Below are positions 1 to 6,602 of a stretch of DNA of 16,638 bases, one piece after another (position 1 is the stretch's first letter; each line of letters starts with the position of its first letter). Where the stretch lies: assembly GCA_009843585.1 (NCBI GenBank), contig VYDC01000027.1, positions 1 to 16,638 on the forward strand. Reading direction: 5' to 3'. The notes under the pieces are model-generated. The model did no database searches and was not told the origin of the DNA. It worked only from the letters and a program-made list of their open reading frames with translations. Source of the stretch: Chloroflexota bacterium. Its GTDB lineage: Bacteria > Chloroflexota > Dehalococcoidia > UBA2979. Both the position numbers and the translations under genes were made by a program.

Positions 1-1566
1 CGCCGGCTCCCCTGGAATCGGCGCGGACAGCCGCGCATCGGCGCGCCAGGTCCGCGGGCCTTCTGGTACCCGTCCGGCGTCGCCGCCTACGGCTGCCTGC
101 GGTCGGCGGGCAGCGTCGCCCCCTTCTTCGTGGCGTGGGACCGCGCCGGCGCGCCGGCCTGGTACCGGCGGGAGCTGCTCAGGCGCTGGGTGCGCTTCCG
201 GCTCGCAGAGAACCCCTGGGGCCCCGCCGCCCTCCCGCCGGTCGTCGTCGCCGCCGCGAGCGAGGCCGCGCTCGACCAGTGGAGCGACGCCTGCAGGCGG
301 CTCGAGCTCCGCGGCGATCGGCTGGGGCTCGTGCTGGCGACAGTGCGGGAGCTCACGTCCGCCGGCCCGGGCACGGCGATCTGGCGCACGCCGTCGGCGC
401 CCGGGCGCGCTCTCCTCGCCCGGCTCCTCGACTGGCGGCCCGCGCGGTCGCTCCCGGCCGCGTCGCTCCCTCCCGCCTGGTCGGGCCGGGTGGAGGCGCT
501 GCCGCGCCGGGAGGGCGCCGCCTCGCCGCCGCTTCGCAGCCGCGTGCGGCTCCTGCGGCGCCGCCGCCTGAACGAACACTCCCGCGGCGAGCGGGTGGCG
601 CTCGTCTCGCTCGCGACCGACGCGGAGGAGAAGCGCCTCCTGGAGTACGTGGGCCGCAACCCCCTGCTCGACGAGGAGCAGCTGTCGGCGCTGCTGGAGC
701 TCCCGCCCGAGGCGACGCGCCGCCGCCTCGACCGGCTCCACAAGCTCGGGGTGGTGGCGCCGATGTCGCGCGCGGCGGAGGGCGAGGCGGAGCCGACGCG
801 GCGCTTGCTGCTCGCCGCGCCGGGCCTGCGCTGGCTCGCCGCTCGCGACCGCGTCCCGTTCACGCCCTACGCCCGGTACGGCGCCGCGATCGCCCTCTCG
901 GGGAGCAGCGGCATGCGGCTCACGCGTCCCGCGCGCGCCTACCACCACTTCGATCACGCGGTGGGCGTGAACCGCGCCCTCGTCCGCTTCTTCGTCGACG
1001 CGCGGGCGACCGGGGCGCGGCTCCAGGCCTGGTATCCGGAGGCGGCCGCGGAGCGGCGGTTCGTGCTCCCGGACGGCCGGGACGCCCGCATCTGCCCCGA
1101 CGGCGCCGGCGTGCTGGTGCGAGGCTCCGAGATCTGCTCCTTCCTCCTCGAGTACGACCGCGGCACGATGGCGGTCATCCACTACCGGGAGAAGCTCGCG
1201 AACTACCGGCGGTACTTCGCGCTGGAGCAATGGCGGGCCGACTTCCCGAGCAGGCCGCTGCTGCTCTTCGCCTGCGCCCGCTACCGGGGCGAGCCGAGGG
1301 TGATGCGCGCGGCGGAGGTGTGGAGCCCGGGGCTGGAGCTGCTGCTCGCGCCCGAGTGGGCCTACCGGAGCGGTCGGGACGGGGGGATCCTGGGGTCCGT
1401 CTGGCGCAAGAACACGGGGCCCGAGCTCGGCCGCACGCTCTTCCAGTGGAACGCGGTGGAGGGCGCTCGGGCCAGCGACGGGCCTGACGGCGGCTCGCCT
1501 CCACCGATCAGAACCGGGACCGAGTCGCACACCGATGCGGGCGCCCGCGCTCCTGTCTCCGGCTAG
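1..1566 (+). CDS. Replication-relaxation family protein with a duplicated core domain, 5' partial
   Basis: The frame is open to the window edge, so the true start lies upstream. A GTG at 130 would cut through a recognisable domain and is not the start. The part visible (521 residues) reads as the end of one replication-relaxation core, a winged-helix segment (about residues 200-290, with a helix-turn-helix around EEQLSALLELPPEATRRRLD), then a complete second core. The second core has a PD followed by LLEYDRGT and EKLANY, then AYRSGRDGGILGSVWRK near the end. The first core repeats the layout (FFVAWDRAG, then ELTSAGPGTAIWR) but has lost the PD and EYD residues. Related proteins are found on plasmids and conjugative elements of Gram-positive bacteria and Chloroflexota, where they are linked to replication or transfer. 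The exact activity is not established here, and a PD-(D/E)XK-like fold is only my inference. Family assignment is fairly sure. Confidence 0.75.
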   Translation, partial: RRLPWNRRGQPRIGAPGPRAFWYPSGVAAYGCLRSAGSVAPFFVAWDRAGAPAWYRRELLRRWVRFRLAENPWGPAALPPVVVAAASEAALDQWSDACRRLELRGDRLGLVLATVRELTSAGPGTAIWRTPSAPGRALLARLLDWRPARSLPAASLPPAWSGRVEALPRREGAASPPLRSRVRLLRRRRLNEHSRGERVALVSLATDAEEKRLLEYVGRNPLLDEEQLSALLELPPEATRRRLDRLHKLGVVAPMSRAAEGEAEPTRRLLLAAPGLRWLAARDRVPFTPYARYGAAIALSGSSGMRLTRPARAYHHFDHAVGVNRALVRFFVDARATGARLQAWYPEAAAERRFVLPDGRDARICPDGAGVLVRGSEICSFLLEYDRGTMAVIHYREKLANYRRYFALEQWRADFPSRPLLLFACARYRGEPRVMRAAEVWSPGLELLLAPEWAYRSGRDGGILGSVWRKNTGPELGRTLFQWNAVEGARASDGPDGGSPPPIRTGTESHTDAGARAPVSG

Positions 1567-1904
1567 CACCTGGGCTTCGCCCTGCGGGAACCGTGACGTG
1601 AGCCCACCCCGGGCAACACGGGTCCACGGCTACGCCTGCGGCGACGACATCCGCCCGGTGGTGGGCTCGCCCGAGCAGGCGGAACGCAGTGGTGCACGGA
1701 TGGGTGACACGGCAGAAAGTAGGGTCGTCGACGGGATCACCGGCGACGATCTCCCGGCGCCCGTCCGTCCCCCGGTACGAACCGGAACGCTCCGTGCACC
1801 ACAAATGCGGTCAGCGACGTCCCCCCGCGGCCGGGCGCGTCCGCGGGTGACGCCGGCGGCGACGTCCGGCGGGATCGCCCCGCCGCAGCCCGAGAAGGCG
1901 CCGG
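1567..1904. other. Intergenic gap between convergent genes
   Basis: This 338-base stretch separates the stop of the replication-relaxation gene from the stop of the minus-strand protease gene. I see no convincing coding sequence: the open frames on either strand show no domain, no credible ribosome binding site and no similarity to neighbours. There is no GC-hairpin plus T-tract terminator. The only structure noticed is a widely spaced 12-base inverted repeat, listed separately. Confidence 0.6.
1689..1802. repeat. Perfect 12-bp inverted repeat with 90-base spacer
   Basis: GTGGTGCACGGA at 1689-1700 is matched by its exact reverse complement at 1791-1802. The arms do not extend further in either direction. 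The 90 bases between them hold no recognised gene. It could be a relic of a small element, a binding-site pair or chance in GC-rich DNA. Confidence 0.4.
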
Positions 1905-3914
1905 CTAGTCAGCCGCACACGTCGGCTCCTTCGCGATCTCGATCTCGATGGTCGTGCTGGTCAGGCTCGGAGTGAATCGATACGCCTCCTCCAGGTCGCT
2001 GGTGAAGTGGCCGTCGGCGACGAATAGGTGTGGGTCGTCAGAAGTGGGGCAGTGCCTCGTGGACTCGAGGACAACGTCATCGGGCCCAGCCATTCGAGCC
2101 CTGTAGGCGCCATTCGGATCGCGACGCGCGAAGGTGCACCAGCTGCCTGGCGCGCAGAAGTTCGGGCTTCCTATCTCCACCAGCTCGCCCGAGGCATCCC
2201 TCAGGTGAGCGCTGACCCAGTACTGGCAGAAGTGGGTCGACACAAAGAAGTCAAGATTGTCCACGGTTTCGGCAGGGCCCACGAGGAAGTACCGCTGGGG
2301 TTGTTGTGGCGTCGCCAGGCCTCGATCTCGGCCCACCCGTGCTTCGCAGCCGGACAGGAAGAAGCTCGTGTCCGCACGGCTCGCGACCCGATGCGCCAGG
2401 TCGAAGACCCACTCGTTCGGAGTTGAGAGGTCGACGTCGTATCTGGGCAGCGTCAGGCGAAACGACCCGTCGCGTGCGGTCTCGGCGTTGAAGGTGGAGG
2501 AAAAGAGAGCCCGGCCCGGGATCGTATCCACCCGACCGGTGTCGTACGCGCTGATCCAGATGGGCGGAACCGGGCCATCGGACGTCCGGATCCTGCCGCT
2601 CACGAATGCGAAGAGAGGTCGGCGAGTCTCGTAGAAGTACTCGTAGAACTCGTCCAACGACAGACCGAAGGTCTCGCGAAACACGGCGGGCACGTCCGCG
2701 CGGCCGCTCACCCCAGCCAGGTTCGCCCAGAATTCGACGAGCGATTCAGGGCCCGCCCGGTCCGCGAGCATGGCGGCCGCCACCAGCCCGACGTGATGCA
2801 CCTCGTGGTAGGGCGCGGAGGCGGCGCTCCTAAGGTCGACGTCCGTGGTCAGGTACTGCAGCTCGCCGCCGGCGAGTGGCTGCCCGCCCCTCTCACTCCC
2901 GCCCAGTTCGTTGCCGAACCACGTCGCCGTCCCCTCCACGAGCCAGGCCGGCGCGTGCACCCACTGCCCGCCACTCAGCTCGAATTGCAGGATGTGGTGG
3001 TACTCGTGGGCGAGCGACCGGCGAGCGTTGAACCGCCATTGTGTCCACGGCAGGACGATGAGCTGCTTCTCGGGGCTCGAGGCCGCGAAGCCACCGCCGC
3101 CGAGGGGCCTTCGTCCGTCGTGCTCGTGCCAGAGCGCATCCCGGGTTGTCGGGATCCGGATCTCCAGTCGCCCTGGATCGATCTCAAGTCCGAAGCGGCT
3201 GGACATCATCTCGGCCGCCCACAGGGCGTCCGACCTGACCGTGGCGGCGAAGTCCTCGGGGAGGTCCGGGTACCCGAGGTCATCCAGCCCGCCGGGGAAG
3301 GTGATGAGCAGATCGAAGGGGTGCAGCCAGCTGACTGGCTCGGCGAGCCGGATGATCAGGCCCGCGCCCCGGTCGATCCGGAGAGGATCACGATCATCCG
3401 CATGGCCGTCGGGCGCCCACCCGGCGAACCGCTGGCTCGCTGCGTCCCACCGCCACGCGGCCACGAGTTGCTGCTCGATCTCCGCGAACGCCTCGCTGGC
3501 GAGTATGCCGTCGGTGCCCGTCCAGCCGATGAACTGAAAGCCGGCATCCAGATCGAAGCGCCTGACGGCGAGCGTGGAAGGGCGAGCCCACGTGACGGGA
3601 TCGCCCGGACTCACCCGCAGCCAGTACCCCTTGCCGGGTTGCAGGACAGCTATCGGGCGTGCAGCCGACGTCGCGTCGCGATATGCGGCTCCACCCACCC
3701 CATCGTGGATGGAGGCGACCCGCGGCAGTTCTTGAAGGAGCTCCGCAGGGGGGCTTTCCTCGTTGATCCAGCCGATCAGGTTCCAGCCGGGGTAGAGCGT
3801 GGTCGCGATGCGGTCATCGGCCGCCTCTGAGGGTTCGGCGCTCGCGATCGACGCCCCGACCGCGGCGGTCGCCGCCAGAATCGCAACGAGAGCGAGGCGC
3901 GCGTATCGCGCCAT
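1905..3914 (-). CDS. Secreted gluzincin-type zinc metalloprotease with two GWN modules and a C-terminal cysteine-rich region
   Basis: The product has 669 residues. The ATG at 3914 is chosen because it opens directly into a signal peptide (MARYARLALVAILAA..., likely cut after ASA26); the frame continues upstream without protein-like sequence. An AGGAGA lies 15 bases upstream, a long spacing. Two tandem GWN modules follow (about 38-112 with PGWNLIGW, and about 115-200 with FQFIGW). The protease domain has HEYHH at 303-307 and a third zinc ligand in AWLVEGTA (E327), 20 residues on: the layout of peptidase MA-like gluzincins, with E304 as general base. The domain closes with FGLSLDEFYEYFYE. The last ~170 residues contain beta-rich segments resembling carboxypeptidase regulatory-like domains and six cysteines, in place of the second protease-like domain of the paralogues. 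It diverges from the remnant at 4021 and should act outside the membrane. Substrate is unknown. By eye its base composition is less GC-rich than the genes at 6603-12514. Confidence 0.8.
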   Translation of the reverse strand: MARYARLALVAILAATAAVGASIASAEPSEAADDRIATTLYPGWNLIGWINEESPPAELLQELPRVASIHDGVGGAAYRDATSAARPIAVLQPGKGYWLRVSPGDPVTWARPSTLAVRRFDLDAGFQFIGWTGTDGILASEAFAEIEQQLVAAWRWDAASQRFAGWAPDGHADDRDPLRIDRGAGLIIRLAEPVSWLHPFDLLITFPGGLDDLGYPDLPEDFAATVRSDALWAAEMMSSRFGLEIDPGRLEIRIPTTRDALWHEHDGRRPLGGGGFAASSPEKQLIVLPWTQWRFNARRSLAHEYHHILQFELSGGQWVHAPAWLVEGTATWFGNELGGSERGGQPLAGGELQYLTTDVDLRSAASAPYHEVHHVGLVAAAMLADRAGPESLVEFWANLAGVSGRADVPAVFRETFGLSLDEFYEYFYETRRPLFAFVSGRIRTSDGPVPPIWISAYDTGRVDTIPGRALFSSTFNAETARDGSFRLTLPRYDVDLSTPNEWVFDLAHRVASRADTSFFLSGCEARVGRDRGLATPQQPQRYFLVGPAETVDNLDFFVSTHFCQYWVSAHLRDASGELVEIGSPNFCAPGSWCTFARRDPNGAYRARMAGPDDVVLESTRHCPTSDDPHLFVADGHFTSDLEEAYRFTPSLTSTTIEIEIAKEPTCAAD

Positions 3915-3998
3915 GGAGAAACCCCGCGTTCTCCTCTGGCGCCGGTTCGTGGCGTGCCGCGCCCGGGTGCGTCCGTTCAGGAGGGCCGGTCGCCCCTG

Positions 3999-4004
3999 AC
4001 TATA
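3999..4004 (-). promoter_or_regulatory. Possible -10 element for the protease gene at 1905-3914
   Basis: The minus strand reads TATAGT here, five of six matches to the sigma-70 -10 consensus, 84 bases upstream of the ATG. It stands out in very GC-rich DNA. No good -35 hexamer is seen at 16-18 bases, so the call is tentative. Confidence 0.3.
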
Positions 4005-4020
4005 GCGTTCCCACCCTGGC

Positions 4021-4350
4021 GAGGGGCCCAGGGGCGCCATCGTCGCGATCCCGCGAGAGGTCCGATGCACACCCCGCGCCACGTCCGGTGCCCGGTCGAC
4101 CTCCTGGCCGAGCGCCTTCGAGCCCGCCTTCGGTATGACCGTCGACCAGTTCTACGAACCGTTCGAGGAGTACCGAGCCGAGATTCGTGCCCCGCCCGCG
4201 GCGGGCCCGGCCGCCTCCGAGGGGGGCGCCGCCTCATCGTCGGGTCCCCCGCCAGAGGGCACCGTGACTGCCCCGAACGGGCGCTCCCCGGCGTCGCACC
4301 CCGCTCACCGCCCGTCTCGGGAATGTGCCTACCGGCGAACGACCGCGTAG
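4021..4350 (+). pseudogene. C-terminal remnant of a fifth gluzincin-family paralogue
   Basis: Read in the frame ending at TAG 4348-4350, this stretch encodes WPSAFEPAFGMTVDQF followed by YEPFEEYRAEIRAPP. That matches the end of the protease-like domains next door (WEKAFEAAFGLSVEEF then EEHRAEAAP; WDVAFEAAFGVDVDDF then EIYRAEAAP). About 24 residues earlier, AIVAIPREVR lines up with AIFEFYRAL of the paralogue just downstream. Similarity stops at about 4021, and stops in the same frame at 3997 and 4003 close it off, so no N-terminus, signal peptide or active site remains. After the homologous part comes a low-complexity Ala/Ser/Gly/Pro tail. It sits between two divergent protease genes and is best read as the leftover of a deleted array member. 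The ATG at 4135 is an internal methionine, not a real start. Confidence 0.7.
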
Positions 4351-4392
4351 CCTGCACCGCGAAGGAGCGGGCGGCGGCGGCCCGCAGTCTGC

Positions 4393-4399
4393 GAGGGAG
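4393..4399 (+). promoter_or_regulatory. Ribosome binding site preceding an apparent ATC start
   Basis: GAGGGAG ends seven bases before ATC at 4407, the first codon of an otherwise ideal signal peptide. The other in-frame candidates (ATG 4323 inside the preceding remnant, CTG 4389, GTG 4431) have no comparable site at normal spacing. This is the strongest local evidence for where translation begins. Confidence 0.45.
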
Positions 4400-4406
4400 A
4401 TCTCAC

Positions 4407-6473
4407 ATCAGCCGACGACGCACCCGCCTCGTGTTCATCGCCGTCCTCGGCGTGCTCCTAGCCGGGGCGGCGGCCTGGTCGACGCCCGGGCCGGCCTCGG
4501 CGAGCGAGCCCGATACCGCTCGCTTCACCACGCGCCTCCATCCTGGCTGGAACATGGTCGGCTGGATCGAGCCCGACACGACCACCGCGGCGCTCTTCGG
4601 GGCGATGCCGGCCCTGGACGCCGTCTACGTCTGGGACAGCGGCGAGCGAGCATACCGAACGGTCCAGAGGGGCAGTACGGCGGGCGGGATTGACGAGCTG
4701 AGCACCGGCATGGGGGTGTGGCTGTACATCCGGTCCGATGCCCCCGTCGCGTGGGAGAGGGCGGTGTCGGATCAGAGCGCGCTGCTCTCCCTGACCGCGG
4801 GCCACAACCTGGTGGCGTGGCTGGGTCCCGACGAGACGCCGATCGAGGCAGCCCTCGCCCGCTTCGGCGACGCGCTGGTCGGCGCGGCGAGCTGGGATGC
4901 GGAGGTGCAGCGCTACGCGCGGTACCGCCGGGACGCGCCCGACGCCGTCAACACGCTGCGCCGGCTGCGCCTCGGGGATGCGCTCTGGCTCGAGCTCGCC
5001 TCGGAGACATGGTGGTGGCAGTCGGGGGCTGAGCGCCGGCCGGTGGACTTCACGGGAGCGGCGACCGACGGGATCGAGCCCCGCTTCGTCTTCTCCGAGG
5101 ATGTTCCCGCCGGTGAGCAGCAATCACTGCGGGCGGTGCTGGATGGCGTCCGGGAGGTGTTCAGCGAGCGCTTCGGCGCGGACAGGGGAGACCTGACCGT
5201 CCGCACGGGGTCGGACGCGGGTAGATGCAGCGGCGGCCGTGGCTCCGTCACATTGCCGCGGGGCTGCGCCGGCATCCCCTGGATTGTGGCCCACGAGTAC
5301 TTCCACCACTTGCAGGGCACTCTGGCTGGCCCCAACCGCAAGGGGCCCGTATGGATGACCGAGGGAACGGCCGTCTATGCGGATCGCGTCTACGACGGCG
5401 TCGCCGATCCCGACTCGACACCGGAGGCCGCCCTGGAGATCGAACGCCGCAACAGCTCGAGAAAGGTGGCTTCTACTGTCTCCACGCTCGCGCGTGTCGC
5501 GACCGGCGATACCTTCAGGATCCCAAGTGAAGAGCCGCTCAACTACAGCCTCGGATTCCTCGCGGCTGACTGGCTCGTCGCGCATACGAGCGAGCGAGCC
5601 ATTGCCGAGTACTACCGCCTGGTCTCCGAGAGCGAGCGCTGGGATGTCGCGTTCGAGGCGGCTTTCGGCGTCGATGTCGATGACTTCTACTCCGCGTTCG
5701 AGATATATCGCGCCGAGGCCGCGCCCCCGCTGCCCCACCTCACCGACGGCGACGGCCCGGTCGCCGTCTTCCTGGGAGATGTGTCGCCGGGCACCCGCGC
5801 GGCCATCCAGGCGGAGATGTCCGGCGTGCAACGGTTCCTCATCGATCGCTTCGCCGCAGAGCCCCCCGGCTACACCGTCTACGTCGGTGCCGACGCGGAG
5901 TCGGTTCGGGGCATCAACGAGCGGTTCTTCTCGCCTCGAAACGGCGAATACGCGTGCGGTAGCCGTCTCCCCGGCGTTCTCGTCTACGAGACGAGTTGCC
6001 TCCGGCACCTGACGGACAACCGGTTTGTCAGTGCGTACTTCAGCGTGCTGCACTACAACATCCACCACGCGGGCCCGGTTCCGCCGTGGCTCGCATTCGG
6101 GGCGTCGGAATACGTGCTGACCGCGTATCGCACGGCGAGCGGACGCGCTTCCCATGACGAGAAGCTCCTGTCGAGCGCCGAGGCGGCGCAGCAGTCGGGC
6201 GTCTCGCTCCGAGAGCTCGATACGCCCGAGGTCTGGGACCGGACGGACGGCAGCGTCGTGCGTGCGTTCATGTTCCTCGCGGTCGACTGGCTCGCGCGGC
6301 ACGCCGGCGAGGCCGCGATCTTCGAGTTCTACCGTGCTCTCCCTCCCATACCACCGAGGGGGGTGGAGTCGGCTTGGACCTGGGAGGACGCGTTCGAGTC
6401 GGCCTACGGCATCACGATCGGTGAGTTCCACGAGTCGTTCGACGCCTACCTGGCCGGGCTCACGTTCCCGTAG
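4407..6473 (+). CDS. Secreted gluzincin-type metalloprotease with active and pseudoprotease copies in tandem
   Basis: About 688 residues from the ATC at 4407, chosen for its GAGGGAG site and because it opens a classic signal peptide (basic start, hydrophobic core, cut after ASA32). If only standard codons are allowed, ATG 4323 adds 28 residues inside the preceding remnant, and GTG 4431 removes the basic residues. Domains: GWN modules at about 41-120 (PGWNMVGW) and 128-205 (HNLVAW); an active gluzincin domain at about 215-435 with HEYFH 296-300 and E319 in WMTEGTA; then a second copy at about 445-688. In the second copy HEYFH becomes HYNIH (549-553) and WMTEGTA becomes WLAFGAS, so two histidines survive but the catalytic Glu and third ligand are gone. 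Cysteine pairs lie just before both sites. The gene converges on the cadherin-domain gene at 6603. Presumably extracytoplasmic, substrate unknown. Confidence 0.8.
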   Translation: MSRRRTRLVFIAVLGVLLAGAAAWSTPGPASASEPDTARFTTRLHPGWNMVGWIEPDTTTAALFGAMPALDAVYVWDSGERAYRTVQRGSTAGGIDELSTGMGVWLYIRSDAPVAWERAVSDQSALLSLTAGHNLVAWLGPDETPIEAALARFGDALVGAASWDAEVQRYARYRRDAPDAVNTLRRLRLGDALWLELASETWWWQSGAERRPVDFTGAATDGIEPRFVFSEDVPAGEQQSLRAVLDGVREVFSERFGADRGDLTVRTGSDAGRCSGGRGSVTLPRGCAGIPWIVAHEYFHHLQGTLAGPNRKGPVWMTEGTAVYADRVYDGVADPDSTPEAALEIERRNSSRKVASTVSTLARVATGDTFRIPSEEPLNYSLGFLAADWLVAHTSERAIAEYYRLVSESERWDVAFEAAFGVDVDDFYSAFEIYRAEAAPPLPHLTDGDGPVAVFLGDVSPGTRAAIQAEMSGVQRFLIDRFAAEPPGYTVYVGADAESVRGINERFFSPRNGEYACGSRLPGVLVYETSCLRHLTDNRFVSAYFSVLHYNIHHAGPVPPWLAFGASEYVLTAYRTASGRASHDEKLLSSAEAAQQSGVSLRELDTPEVWDRTDGSVVRAFMFLAVDWLARHAGEAAIFEFYRALPPIPPRGVESAWTWEDAFESAYGITIGEFHESFDAYLAGLTFP

Positions 6474-6520
6474 CGCGCTCCCGCCCCCGGGTGTGTGTGG
6501 ACACGGGCGATCCGGCGGAT

Positions 6521-6551
6521 CGCGGCGAACGGAGCGCTGAGGACCGCCGCG
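6521..6551. terminator. Weak GC hairpin between convergent genes
   Basis: CGCGGCG at 6521-6527 pairs with CGCCGCG at 6545-6551 over a 17-base loop, in the 129-base gap between two convergent stop codons. There is no T-tract on either side. It could help end transcription from both directions, but such stems arise easily in this GC-rich DNA. Confidence 0.2.
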
Positions 6552-6602
6552 GGAACGACGTCGACGGGGCCCGCCGCCCAGCCGGATTCCTGGCTACGGC
6601 CG

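Noticed and set aside
1508..1804. Minus-strand open frame of 98 codons in the convergent gap, overlapping the end of the first gene
   Set aside because: No ribosome binding site, no domain and no similarity to neighbours; overlaps the inverted repeat.
2793..3830. Long plus-strand open frame of 345 codons
   Set aside because: It is antisense to the protease gene, which has a signal peptide and full domain structure. The frame is open because of GC-rich codon bias.
4135..4350. Stand-alone 71-residue gene starting at ATG 4135
   Set aside because: The homology to the protease-family C-terminus begins upstream of that ATG in the same frame, so it is an internal methionine of a remnant.
6509..6521. 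GATCCGGCGGATC near-palindrome as an operator
   Set aside because: It is only six bases per arm, lies between two stop codons rather than upstream of a gene, and is expected by chance.
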